The translations under genes and the position numbers were made by a program. The notes below the pieces were generated by a model, which saw nothing but the letters and a program-made list of their open reading frames with translations, ran no database searches and had not been told where the DNA came from. A stretch of 36,636 nucleotides of DNA from Candidatus Firestoneibacteriota bacterium (lineage in GTDB: Bacteria > Oederibacteriota > D2-FULL-39-29), in NCBI GenBank assembly GCA_903928075.1, contig CAIYPD010000103.1:1-36636 (forward strand). The letters run 5' to 3'. Positions 1 to 8,531 of the stretch are shown piece after piece (position 1 is the first letter of the stretch; each line of letters opens with the position of its first letter).

Positions 1-1
1 C

Positions 2-1306
2 AAGGATGGAGAGAATAAGTATAAGTACGATTTCTCTATCATGGACAAGTATCTTGATTATGCTGAAAAATATATGGGCAAACCCAAGTTGGTTTGCTTC
101 GTCGTCTGGGATGTTTATATGGCAAACAAGAATGTGGAAAACCTGGATGATAAGCAGATGATGAAATTCTTGAATAATGGTGGATGGCTACAGGGACCGG
201 GGTGGGGAGAGATGCGTAAGGATCTGGATCAAATGACCGAGAAAGACCGGAAGCGCGCTCATGAAATCTGTCAGTATATGAGGGAGCCTTACGATCCAAA
301 AAAATCGGTCCCGTTTGGTTACATTTCCTGCAGTCCTAAAATTTTTAAGGAGCGGTTTGATGCTCTAAAGAGTTCTAATGCAGGACCTTTGGTTACAATG
401 CCCGACCCTGTGACCGGCAAGCTGGAAGAAGTCAAGATTTCTAATCTCACCAACCCGGGGAGCATGGAGTTATGGAAACCACTCTTCGCTCAAATCAAGG
501 AGCGAATGAAGAAGCGTAATCTGGATAATGCCTCTGCGATCGGCTTCACCACGGATACCCAACCCAACAAGGCGGATGTGCAATTTTTACACGAGGCCTC
601 AGGTGGACTGCCCTGGGTATCTCATAGCCATCATTTGGCGAAAAATCTTTATGGCATTGAAAAGGTGGGGTATGCAACATGGGTGTGGGGCCCTGTGTTC
701 TCCCAGGACACAGGTATGTTTGGCTGGAAGAATCCCCTGCTTTTTGTTCAACATCAGCGCGATGTACGGCCCATAAAGGATCCGGCGGCGCGCTGGCGCT
801 ATTGTGCCGAAGCCAATATCACGGGAGGGCAACGCGGTTTTGGCCGCATGGGTGCGGATTTTTGGTTTGCCCTCAAGGATAAAGAAGGAAAACGGATCGG
901 AACTATTACCGGAAGATACCCGGGAAGCACATGGAGAAATCTTGAGATCTTAAATTTCTTCATGGCAGCAGGACCCGATGGGCCGGTGGGTACAAACAGT
1001 TTTGAAGCCGTTCGCGAGGGCGTGCAGGAATGTGAGGCACGCATTTTCATTGAGAAGGCGTTAATAGATGAGACCCTAAAGGTCAAGCTTGGAACGGAAT
1101 TGACAAAACGTGCTAAGGACATTCTTGATAAGAGGATATCCTATATGTGGAAAGGTTGTACTAGCTTTGACTATGGCGGTACCAGAATGCCCTGGGGATA
1201 TACATCAGATTACCACTCCTGGTTTTTGGCCCCCAGCACCTGGCAGGATAGGTCAGAAAAACTCTATGAACTGGCGGGTGAAGTGCAGAAAAAATTAGCT
1301 AAGTGA
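2..1306 (+). CDS. GH123/DUF4091-like glycosidase, 5' end missing
   Basis: The reading frame is open from base 2, before the first ATG at 41, so the gene starts outside the window; 434 codons are visible. The residues before that ATG (KYDFSIM) align with the interior of the 889-aa protein at 26904-29573 (YDWDFSIMEKY), which confirms truncation by the window edge. The two proteins match to the C-terminus: a gene-internal W-rich stretch, then EGVQECEARIFIEKAL and a final SEKLYELAGEVQKK helix. This layout fits the catalytic barrel and C-terminal region of GH123/DUF4091-type proteins, whose characterised members are N-acetylgalactosaminidases. By comparison with the paralog about 450 residues, including any signal peptide, are missing. 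Substrate is unproven and catalytic residues were not assigned. Stop is TGA at 1304-1306. Confidence 0.7.
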   Translation, partial: KDGENKYKYDFSIMDKYLDYAEKYMGKPKLVCFVVWDVYMANKNVENLDDKQMMKFLNNGGWLQGPGWGEMRKDLDQMTEKDRKRAHEICQYMREPYDPKKSVPFGYISCSPKIFKERFDALKSSNAGPLVTMPDPVTGKLEEVKISNLTNPGSMELWKPLFAQIKERMKKRNLDNASAIGFTTDTQPNKADVQFLHEASGGLPWVSHSHHLAKNLYGIEKVGYATWVWGPVFSQDTGMFGWKNPLLFVQHQRDVRPIKDPAARWRYCAEANITGGQRGFGRMGADFWFALKDKEGKRIGTITGRYPGSTWRNLEILNFFMAAGPDGPVGTNSFEAVREGVQECEARIFIEKALIDETLKVKLGTELTKRAKDILDKRISYMWKGCTSFDYGGTRMPWGYTSDYHSWFLAPSTWQDRSEKLYELAGEVQKKLAK

Positions 1307-1410
1307 TAGTCTGCTGAAAAACGATAATAATGGACATTACGCAACCTGTTACCTCGACATTTGCTCTCAAATGGCGGGTAAAATTTTGAAGGTAGAAAAC
1401 ATGAAAAAAT

Positions 1411-1453
1411 AAATTACCCTTATTCATATCTTCTCCCGGGGTAGACCATGAAC
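1411..1453 (+). repeat. REP-like block, copy 1
   Basis: This 43-bp block resembles 9684-9726 at roughly 80% identity by eye. Both contain CTTCTCCCGGG preceded by an A/T-rich ACCCT-ATNCATA tract. Both copies lie upstream of the two paralogous GH-A genes (1770 and 9850), so the block may have been copied along with them. Confidence 0.5.
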
Positions 1454-1646
1454 CATTCAAGATTTCAGGTTCATGGCCCTGCACCTGAACATAGTGAATG
1501 GTACAGGGGCAATTGATCCGGCTCAATATCTGCCCATAGCGCTTTTCCCGGAGTACGATTTCTACAAGGATATAGAAGGAAATCCCCGTCAAAAAGGCGG
1601 GAAATGGTCCATCGGTGCGTACGAATATGTGCCTGCGAAGAAATGA
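1452..1646 (+). pseudogene. 3' remnant of a parallel beta-helix protein gene
   Basis: Open frame from just after an in-frame TGA at 1449 to the TGA at 1644-1646. Its last 25 or so codons read YKDIEGNPRQKGGKWSIGAY followed by EYVPAKK. The D-x-x-G-N-P-R ... W-x-I-G-A-Y-E-Y pattern is the classic C-terminal end of secreted right-handed beta-helix (pectate-lyase-like) proteins. Nothing upstream encodes the coils such a protein needs and there is no ribosome binding site before the internal ATG at 1473, so this is a decayed gene tail. It suggests the locus once had another polysaccharide-active or surface protein here. Confidence 0.65.
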
Positions 1647-1769
1647 AAAGACTCCTACTAAGTGAGAAGTAATTATGTGAATTATTATGGAAAAGTTTAA
1701 CTACCCGCTACTGTATCAGAAGAACTGAAAATTGCAGAAGGCTATAAGTGGAAATATTCCGGAGAGAAG

Positions 1770-3035
1770 ATGAATAAAATATTAGTATCTATTGTTTTGA
1801 TTTTTGGTGCCTGCGTTTTTGGTATGGAGAAAATAGTTGAAAAGCCGGGGTTTTATTCTCTTTATGCCCCCGGGGGCGAATTTTTAACCTTTGCAAATGA
1901 AGTGGAAAAGGCCGGATTTAAGTGGGTGCGTTTCCACGGCGATATATTGGGGACTGCGTCTGAAAAAGGCATTATCGAGGCGGCAAAAAGAGGGATCACG
2001 GTGGTGCCTGTCATAAGGGATACTTTTAAAACTTATGACTCGAAAAATTTACCTGTTTGGAGGGAGCGTGTCAGGGAGCTTGTCAACCGTTATTGCGAAG
2101 GCGGCAGTCTTTGGAAGGAAAATCCTTCGGTCAAACCTTTGCCGGTTAAATATATAGAGATATGGAATGAGCCGAATATTGAATTTCTCAAACCGCCGGA
2201 AGGGAAAAAAAGAGATGAGTGTTATATTGAGCTCCTGAAATCCGCCTGTGAAGAGATAAAGAAACTAAAACCTGAGGTGCAAGTCATAGGGATGAACACT
2301 TCCGGAGGAACATTAAAAGCAGATGGCGGAGTGCCGCCAAACGGGGAATACAAAGGGCTCTTTGGCTGGCTAAAATTCATGAAAAGCGTACATAAATATG
2401 AGGGAGGAAAGTATTATGATATAGCAGGAATTCATCCTTATATTGGAAAAATGCCGCCGGAAAAAGCAGGTTACATTAAGGCGTTGGAGGTAATAAGAGA
2501 AGAATGCAAAACAAATGCAGGCGGAGAAAAGCCAATATGGGTTACGGAGGTTGGTTACTCCTTGCCCGTTAAATTAGGGGAGCAGAGTTTGGAAGGCCAG
2601 GTAAAGGATGAGGAAGAACAGGCAAATTGGATGACAAGATTTCTGGCTATTTCAGCGGCAAACGGTATAGGACAATTTCAGATAATGTATGTTTCAGATA
2701 TTGATAATTTCAAGGCAGGGCTTTTTGACAGGTCTAAAAAATGGAGGAAACAGGCTTATGCAATTAAGAATATGATAGAAGTCCTTCCTGAGCCGGTACT
2801 CATAAGGAAACTCAGTGAAGGAACTGATAATATTTATGCCTATGTTTTTAAAGGCACAGGAGCTAAGGAAGTGATAATGTCCTGGACGACCGGTAAGGAA
2901 GCAATTGAAAAAGAATTTGAAGTTAAAGAAACAGCTTTAACTCTGGTAACCAGGGACGGTGAAAAGAGCTCAATAAAAACCGATGGCGGAAAGGTAAAAG
3001 TTACGCTTTCTCAAAGCCCGGTATATATCTATTAA
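1770..3035 (+). CDS. Secreted clan GH-A glycoside hydrolase (paralog A)
   Basis: 421-aa secreted protein. Residues 1-18 form a signal peptide (MNKILVSIVLIFGACVFG). The rest looks like a (beta/alpha)8 barrel of clan GH-A: the acid/base motif IWNEPN places Glu134, and WVTEVGYS places the probable nucleophile at Glu260. A short beta domain follows from about 345. The pattern is nearest GH39/GH5-like families, but the family and substrate cannot be fixed by eye. Start chosen for the GGAGAG site 5 nt upstream. It is a close paralog of the gene at 9850-11124 and a distant one of 25345-26784. The last 48 coding bases plus 11 bases past the stop are nearly identical to 9850-11124. There is no conserved promoter module upstream, unlike many neighbours. 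Confidence 0.8.
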   Translation: MNKILVSIVLIFGACVFGMEKIVEKPGFYSLYAPGGEFLTFANEVEKAGFKWVRFHGDILGTASEKGIIEAAKRGITVVPVIRDTFKTYDSKNLPVWRERVRELVNRYCEGGSLWKENPSVKPLPVKYIEIWNEPNIEFLKPPEGKKRDECYIELLKSACEEIKKLKPEVQVIGMNTSGGTLKADGGVPPNGEYKGLFGWLKFMKSVHKYEGGKYYDIAGIHPYIGKMPPEKAGYIKALEVIREECKTNAGGEKPIWVTEVGYSLPVKLGEQSLEGQVKDEEEQANWMTRFLAISAANGIGQFQIMYVSDIDNFKAGLFDRSKKWRKQAYAIKNMIEVLPEPVLIRKLSEGTDNIYAYVFKGTGAKEVIMSWTTGKEAIEKEFEVKETALTLVTRDGEKSSIKTDGGKVKVTLSQSPVYIY

Positions 3036-3090
3036 AAAAGTTCAGGAAAAGGGTTTTACCCCGAAGCATTGTTGCTTATCCGAATAGGCG

Positions 3091-3192
3091 GTCTAATGGG
3101 CTTGCTCTTAAAAATTATGTAATTCTGCAAACCGGCATATGTTAATATAAGGGTAGGCAGACATAAAAAGCAGTAAAAACGGGTTCCGGCAA
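3091..3192 (+). promoter_or_regulatory. Promoter/leader module, copy 1 (degenerate)
   Basis: Begins CTAATGGGCTTGCTC, matching the other copies, with a -35-like TTGCTC at 3102-3107. The expected -10 position holds TGCAAA rather than TATAAA, so the core is eroded. The leader (TAATATAAGGGTAGGCAGA, then AAAAAGCAG) still resembles the family. It lies upstream of the ADP-ribosylglycohydrolase-like operon. Confidence 0.5.
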
Positions 3193-3275
3193 AGCCAGCC
3201 AATATGTAAACAAAGCGGCAAAAGTGAATAATGTTAGCAAAGGAAATACTCAAACGCAAAGAGGAGAAAAGGGCA

Positions 3276-4607
3276 ATGAAAAATATCTGGCTATATATCA
3301 GCAAGGAAGACCTTAATGTGGAACTGGAACAGTTAAGGGATGAAGGCCGGGACATTTCAAAAGTCCTGCCCGAGTTCAAAAAACTTCTAAAAGTAAAAGA
3401 CGAACTGAAATACCGGAAGGAATTTGGAGAACTGCTTGACAAGACCATCAAGCTGCCTATGAAGAAAGATTATAAATATTTTGAACCCTCGGACCTGGCC
3501 GGAATAAAAAAAGCAAGGCCTGCTTCCGGGCATAAAATAACCGGTAAACTGTCCACGAAAGTAGAGTTTGACCGTATCTACGGAGCCTGGCTGGGCAGAT
3601 GCGCAGGATGTCTTCTTGGCAAGCCTGTTGAAGGCATACGCAAAGCGCAGTTTGAAAAGTATCTTAAAAGCATAAATAATTTTCCGCTTAAAAGTTATAT
3701 TAAGTCTGTCCCCAAACTGCTGAAGAAAGCAAAATGGTTCGACAGGCCCTCGTTTATAAACAAGGTCGACCACATGGTTGAGGACGATGATACTAATTAT
3801 ACCGTTGCCGGGATGGCGCTGATGAAGGTGCACGGCAAAGATTTTAAATCTGCGGATGTTGCCAATTTTTGGATGAACAATATTCCTATCTTGCATACCT
3901 GCACGGCCGAGCGCGTTGCCTACAGGAATTTTGCGCTGGAAATAGACCCGCCGGCCTCCGCGGTTTATAGAAATGTATACCGCGAGTGGATAGGCGCGCA
4001 GATAAGAGCGGATTTCTTCGGTTATGTTGCGGAGGGTGATCCGGAAAAAGCCGCCGAATATGCCTTCAGGGATGCCTCTATCAGCCATGTAAAGAACGGT
4101 ATCTATGGTGAGATGTGGGTTGCCGCCATGCTTGCGGTTGCGCCGTACTACGACGAACCTCTCAAAGTTATACAGGCAGGTTTGAACCAGATACCGGAAA
4201 ACTGCCGGCTTACGGAGGATATTAAAGAAGTTATCAGCTGGTATTATGAATGTATAAATTACAGCGAGGCTATAAACAGGATACATAAACGCTGGAATGA
4301 AAACAAAAAACATCACTGGGTGCACACAAACAGCAATGCACAAATAGTAGCCATAGGCCTTCTCTTTTCAGAAATGGATTTTGAGAAAGCTGTTTGCCGG
4401 GCAGTGGAAGCAGCATTTGATACCGATTGTAACGGTGCAACCGTCGGATCGGTAATGGGCATGATGCTCGGAGCAAAAAAACTACCTGATAAATGGGTAG
4501 CTCCCTTGCACGATACGCTGGAGACCGGAATAGCAGGATATAATATGGTAAAGATATCTGATATGGCGAAGGAAACTATTAAAATTTCCCGCCGCAGAGC
4601 CCTTTGA
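3276..4607 (+). CDS. ADP-ribosylglycohydrolase (DraG-like) family protein
   Basis: 443-aa protein, no signal peptide, probably cytoplasmic. Family signatures in order: YGAWLGRCAGCLLGKPVEG (about 102-120), EDDDTNYT (169-176) and DTDCNGATVGSVMG (382-395). These acidic clusters bind two Mg ions in DraG/ARH-type enzymes, which cleave ADP-ribose N- or O-glycosidic bonds. The first 100 residues are an extra N-terminal segment. Start chosen at 3276 because GAGGAG lies 9 nt upstream; an ATG at 3231 lacks a ribosome site. First gene of a tight operon with 4664 and 5798. With glycosidases as partners it may act on a sugar derivative rather than on ADP-ribosylated protein; that is inference. Confidence 0.85.
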   Translation: MKNIWLYISKEDLNVELEQLRDEGRDISKVLPEFKKLLKVKDELKYRKEFGELLDKTIKLPMKKDYKYFEPSDLAGIKKARPASGHKITGKLSTKVEFDRIYGAWLGRCAGCLLGKPVEGIRKAQFEKYLKSINNFPLKSYIKSVPKLLKKAKWFDRPSFINKVDHMVEDDDTNYTVAGMALMKVHGKDFKSADVANFWMNNIPILHTCTAERVAYRNFALEIDPPASAVYRNVYREWIGAQIRADFFGYVAEGDPEKAAEYAFRDASISHVKNGIYGEMWVAAMLAVAPYYDEPLKVIQAGLNQIPENCRLTEDIKEVISWYYECINYSEAINRIHKRWNENKKHHWVHTNSNAQIVAIGLLFSEMDFEKAVCRAVEAAFDTDCNGATVGSVMGMMLGAKKLPDKWVAPLHDTLETGIAGYNMVKISDMAKETIKISRRRAL

Positions 4608-4663
4608 TAACGGCGGTAATAGCTGTTGAAAGGTAAAAGCATACTGATGAAAAAGAGGTTTAA

Positions 4664-5776
4664 ATGAAAAATAGTTACGATATAGCCGCTTATGTATGGC
4701 CTTCCTATCATCCTGATCCCCGGGCTAAAATATTCTGGCCGGAGGGAATAGGAGAATGGCAAACGGTCAAGGGCAATGTCTCTAAATTTCCCGGACATGA
4801 ACAACCCCGCTTCCCTTTGTGGGGCTATGTTAACGAAGCCGACCCGTATGTTATGCAGATGCAAATAGACGCTGCGGCCGATCACGGGGTCAATGTTTTT
4901 ATCTATGATTGGTACTGGTATGACAGGATGCCTTATCTTGAAGGCTGTCTTAATGACGGTTTTTTAAAAGCACAAAATAAAGACCGGATGAAATTCTATC
5001 TCATGTGGGCTAATCACGATGTGGACATGCTCTGGGATAAGAGGAACGCCGGAAAGAAGGGGGATAATACCCTTATCTGGAAAGGCGGTGTTGACCAAAA
5101 AGAGTTCGAGGTTATCGTGCATCGTATTATTGATAAGTATTTTTCACAGCCGGAGTATTATAAGATAAACGGCAAACCTTGTTTTATGATATATGATTTG
5201 AATAATTTCATAAATGGCCTCGGCGGTTTTAAACAGGCCGATGAAGCGCTTAAATGGTTTCGCAGGGAAACAATAAAAGCGGGTTTTAAAGGCCTGGAAC
5301 TCCAGCTTACACTTCGTGGCCGGGGCACTAATGTAACAGGTATCCGGGGTGATAATATCGGAACGCAAAAAGAAGTTATCGAAAAACTCGGTTTTGACAG
5401 CGTGACGCATTACCAGATAGTCCATTTTACAAATATTGACAGGGATTTTTTAAAGATCATGAAGGAAGTGGCCGTGGAATGGGAAAAACTTTCAAAGGAC
5501 TATAAAATTCCTTACTATGCCCATGTTTCGGTTGGCTGGGACAATAATCCCCGGTTCGAAATGTTTCGGCCCGGAATAGTCAAGAACAATACACCTGCAA
5601 ATTTTGAAAAAGCTCTTCTAATGGCGAAAGCTTACACGGATGCCCGGCCTGCGCAGGCGCCGCTTATCACGGTCAATAGTTGGAATGAGTGGACCGAGAC
5701 CAGTTACCTGGAACCCTGTACTATGTACGGATACGGTTATCTTGAGGCAGTAAAAAAAGTATTTACCGGTAATTAA
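4664..5776 (+). CDS. WbsX/GH99-like family protein
   Basis: 370 aa without signal peptide. Start motif YDIAAYVWPSYHPD, then PLWGYVNEADPYVM, then VNVFIYDWYWYD, and a C-terminal NSWNEWTETSYLEP. These are the hallmarks of WbsX-type (GH99-like) proteins, often found in O-antigen or glycan gene clusters. GH99 enzymes are endo-mannosidases; WbsX members have been called glycosyltransferases without strong proof. AGAGG lies 5 nt before the ATG. It follows the previous gene by 56 nt and precedes the rhamnosidase by 21 nt, so the three are probably one transcript. Within this neighbourhood a hydrolytic role is more likely than synthesis (inference). Confidence 0.85.
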   Translation: MKNSYDIAAYVWPSYHPDPRAKIFWPEGIGEWQTVKGNVSKFPGHEQPRFPLWGYVNEADPYVMQMQIDAAADHGVNVFIYDWYWYDRMPYLEGCLNDGFLKAQNKDRMKFYLMWANHDVDMLWDKRNAGKKGDNTLIWKGGVDQKEFEVIVHRIIDKYFSQPEYYKINGKPCFMIYDLNNFINGLGGFKQADEALKWFRRETIKAGFKGLELQLTLRGRGTNVTGIRGDNIGTQKEVIEKLGFDSVTHYQIVHFTNIDRDFLKIMKEVAVEWEKLSKDYKIPYYAHVSVGWDNNPRFEMFRPGIVKNNTPANFEKALLMAKAYTDARPAQAPLITVNSWNEWTETSYLEPCTMYGYGYLEAVKKVFTGN

Positions 5777-5797
5777 AATAGTATTGGGAGGAAATGA

Positions 5798-8194
5798 ATG
5801 AAACTTGGCTATCAGAATGAAGATTTATCAGATTGGAAAGGCAAATGGATATTTATCGGTTACAGGTCTTCTTTACGCAATGCGTACCGGAGGTATAGAA
5901 AAACATTTGTTCTTCCAAAAAAGAAGATAGCGTCTGCAACTATAAGAATAACAGCCGAGACCAGGTATCTTCTTTGGGTCAACGGACAATATGTGACCCG
6001 GGGCCCGGCAAAATGCTATCCCTGGTATCAGGCCTATGACACGCTGGATATTTCAGCATATCTAAAGCCCGGAAAGAATTCCCTTGCCGTTTTAATGCAT
6101 ATAGTCGGCAAAACGACTTATTCCAATGTGTGGCGCGATAAAGCCGGCCTCCTGTTTGACGGGGAGATAAAACTTGAAGACGGTAACGGAGTTAGAGTTG
6201 ATACAGATTCCTCCTGGAAGATAATAGTTGACCCTGCCAGAAGTTCCGAAGGGCAACAGTTATTGCTTCCGCTTTCTTTCCAGGAAATATTTGACGGGAG
6301 GAAGGACCTGCCCGGTTGGACTTTACCGGATTACAACGACAGCGAATGGAAAAAACCTGATGTCTTTGGTACTGTGCCTATAGGTACCGTGCCTGCAGGA
6401 ACATTTCCCTGGTCAAATATGGTCAACCGGGAAATTCCTTTGCTTGAAGAAAAAATTACACATTTTACGGGCGCAATCTGCTTTTCTAGAGGAATAAACG
6501 CTAAAGATTGGGAAGATAATTCTAAATTGATGAACCATCTCGAAGAAGAAAAACGCATAAAGGCAGGGGAGTCAAAGATCAGTGTTAAAATGAACGGACA
6601 GACAGCAGCCTCCATACAGGTGGCCCCAACAGGCAAAAATAACTTTTCCTCAGTTGTTCTGGACCTGGGTAAAACTTCGGTAGGTTGTCCGAGATTTAAA
6701 ATAAAAGCGGCAGCAGGCGGTGAGGTTATAGACTTTTACTACGCTACCAGACATCCTGATGATGCGTTGTTTATGAAGATAGTCCAGCCGGATGCTACTA
6801 AGAACAAAAGCAAAAAGAAGGTTAAAAAAGAACCGGAAGACAAAAATGGCCGGGACGGATTGATTGACAGATATATATGCAGAAAAGGCGAGCAGGATTT
6901 TGAAACTTTTCTTTTCAAGGGTTACAGGTATCTTATGCTGGTCTTCAGAAATGTAATAAAGCCGCTGGAAATCCCTGAAATAGAAAATAACTTTGTCGCC
7001 TATCCCGTTATTCATAAGGGCAGTTTTGAATGTTCCGATGAAACATTTAATAAGATCTGGAAACTCTGTGAACATGGACTGCGAATTTGCATGCTGGACT
7101 CCTATATTGACTGTCCCGACCGGGAGCAGGCGCAGTGGATGTTCGACGGACTTATTGAAGGCGAGACAAATTTCTTTGCTTTCGGCGATAAAGATCTTTT
7201 CCGGAGGTTGGTAAGACAATGCGCGCAAAATCAGACACCAGACGGGCTTCTTTATGCCGTCTTTCCCGTTGAACATTTTGTGCTCATTGTTGTGGATTTT
7301 AATTTGCATTGGCTTCAGGCGGCGGACAGATATTACTATTATACAAAGGATAAAACTATTTTAGCGGAAATATACCCGGTGGCGGTAAAAAACCTGGCCT
7401 GGTTTGAAAAACTCGCAGGGGAAAATAACCTTCTCGAAAACCCTGAAGGTCTCTGGCTGTGGCTCGACTGGTCCACTCTTAAAAAAACCGGTACAAGCGC
7501 CACCTTCAATCTTCAATACATGCGGACCCTGCAGGCAATGCAGCGGGTTTGCAAAATAGTGGGCCAAAACGCCGCGCCCTATAAGAAAAAGGAAATCGCC
7601 GTAAAAAAAGCCCTGTTAAAAACTTTCTATGACAAAAAACACGGGGTCTGGTATGAGAACTTTAATAACGGTAAACTTACACAGCCGGGCCAGCAGGCGA
7701 ACGCCCTGGCCTGTTTGGCCGGCTTACCTGCGGGAAAAGGCTCTTTGGAGATACTAAAACAGTCGTTTTTGAAGGAAAGTGAGAAAAAGCCGGTTGCGTC
7801 ACCCGGGTTCTCCTTCTATATACTAGAATCCCTCTTCAAACTAAAGGAAGAGGCAAGAGCGCTGGATCTTATAAAAGAAGGTTGGGGTTTTATGTTAAAA
7901 CACGGCGCTACTTCCACCTGGGAAACTTTTTTTGCCTTAACCCGCGGAACGGTCTGTCATGGCTGGTCGACTCACCCGCTGGCGCTTCTTTCAAAACATG
8001 TGCTGGGTATAAAACCTGTTGATCCCGGCTGGAAAACATTCAAATTTGAGCCGACAAAAGATAAAAGAATTACAAATGCAAAAGGTAAAGTGCCTACACC
8101 TTATGGTGAAATATCCGCGGAATGGCAAAGAGATTCAAAGGGTAAACTTGTTTACAGTCTGAATTACCCGAAAGAAATAAAACTAATCAAATAA
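5798..8194 (+). CDS. Alpha-L-rhamnosidase-like protein (GH78-like)
   Basis: 798 aa, no signal peptide. The N-terminal part (about 15-125) is a beta-sandwich with AETRYLLWVNGQYVTRGP, typical of the GH78 D/N domain. A second beta region carries a lysine-rich loop (about 335-350). The helical barrel contains DCPDREQAQWMFDG at 438-451, the signature bearing the catalytic acid region, and TSTWETFF with Glu709 as candidate general base, followed by CHGWSTHP. GH78 enzymes release terminal alpha-L-rhamnose by inversion. GGAGG sits 6 nt before the start. Being apparently cytoplasmic, it would act on imported oligosaccharides. The repeated TVPIGTVPAGT segment near residue 195 is a local low-complexity quirk. 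Confidence 0.88.
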   Translation: MKLGYQNEDLSDWKGKWIFIGYRSSLRNAYRRYRKTFVLPKKKIASATIRITAETRYLLWVNGQYVTRGPAKCYPWYQAYDTLDISAYLKPGKNSLAVLMHIVGKTTYSNVWRDKAGLLFDGEIKLEDGNGVRVDTDSSWKIIVDPARSSEGQQLLLPLSFQEIFDGRKDLPGWTLPDYNDSEWKKPDVFGTVPIGTVPAGTFPWSNMVNREIPLLEEKITHFTGAICFSRGINAKDWEDNSKLMNHLEEEKRIKAGESKISVKMNGQTAASIQVAPTGKNNFSSVVLDLGKTSVGCPRFKIKAAAGGEVIDFYYATRHPDDALFMKIVQPDATKNKSKKKVKKEPEDKNGRDGLIDRYICRKGEQDFETFLFKGYRYLMLVFRNVIKPLEIPEIENNFVAYPVIHKGSFECSDETFNKIWKLCEHGLRICMLDSYIDCPDREQAQWMFDGLIEGETNFFAFGDKDLFRRLVRQCAQNQTPDGLLYAVFPVEHFVLIVVDFNLHWLQAADRYYYYTKDKTILAEIYPVAVKNLAWFEKLAGENNLLENPEGLWLWLDWSTLKKTGTSATFNLQYMRTLQAMQRVCKIVGQNAAPYKKKEIAVKKALLKTFYDKKHGVWYENFNNGKLTQPGQQANALACLAGLPAGKGSLEILKQSFLKESEKKPVASPGFSFYILESLFKLKEEARALDLIKEGWGFMLKHGATSTWETFFALTRGTVCHGWSTHPLALLSKHVLGIKPVDPGWKTFKFEPTKDKRITNAKGKVPTPYGEISAEWQRDSKGKLVYSLNYPKEIKLIK

Positions 8195-8531
8195 ATAAAT
8201 ACGGACACCTTTGAGATAATTTGCAATATGTAAGACTTTCTGAATTTTCTGTCGGAGAAATTGCCATTCTTGATTTAGTATCGTCACCGGTTACTGCGAC
8301 GCGCGCCGTCACGCCAAAGGCGGCCGATGCTACGGAAAAGAAGTATTATCCATATTTAGTCACTTTATTAGTAATCAGCAATTAGCCATTATGCCTAATG
8401 GACTTGCTCTTAAACCTTAAATAATGATATAAATTGATATAGGCTAACCGGATAGTTTAATAAATATAGGCGGATAGGAAAAGCAGCGAGCACCGGGTTA
8501 AGAGCGGGAAATATTTTTTAAAGGGGGTTTT
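8195..8531. other. 337-bp intergenic region
   Basis: Holds promoter module copy 2 (8394-8512). The first half is GC-rich around 8285-8335. A start-less open frame (8224-8385, reading VRLSEFSVGEIAILDLVSS) matches no family I recognise and has no ribosome site. No terminator is evident after the rhamnosidase gene. Confidence 0.5.
8394..8512 (+). promoter_or_regulatory. Promoter/leader module, copy 2
   Basis: CCTAATGGACTTGCTC start; -35-like TTGCTC at 8404-8409, 18-bp spacer, -10 TATAAA at 8428-8433, then TTGATATAG. The leader contains TAATAAATATAGGCGGATA and AAAAGCAGCGAGCACCGGG. It lies 98 nt from the -10 to the oxidoreductase start at 8532. Confidence 0.7.

Larger units (their letters stand above)
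1307..1769. other. 463-bp intergenic region with gene relics
   Basis: No intact gene is visible. The region holds a REP-like block (1411-1453) and the 3' remnant of a beta-helix gene (1452-1646). A 23-codon open stretch (1701-1769) is in frame with the downstream GH-A start and reads like coding sequence (SEELKIAEGYKWKYSG). It may be a second relic or chance. No copy of the promoter module found elsewhere in the window is present. Confidence 0.6.

Noticed and set aside
3387-4343. 318-codon open frame on the minus strand
   Set aside because: It lies opposite the ADP-ribosylglycohydrolase-like gene, which has clear family motifs and a ribosome site; the antisense frame has neither.
6650-7309. 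219-codon open frame on the minus strand
   Set aside because: Antisense to the rhamnosidase-like gene in its most conserved part; no independent support.
8224-8385. Possible small gene after the rhamnosidase
   Set aside because: Open for 53 codons but without a start codon or ribosome site, and its end overlaps the approach to module copy 2.
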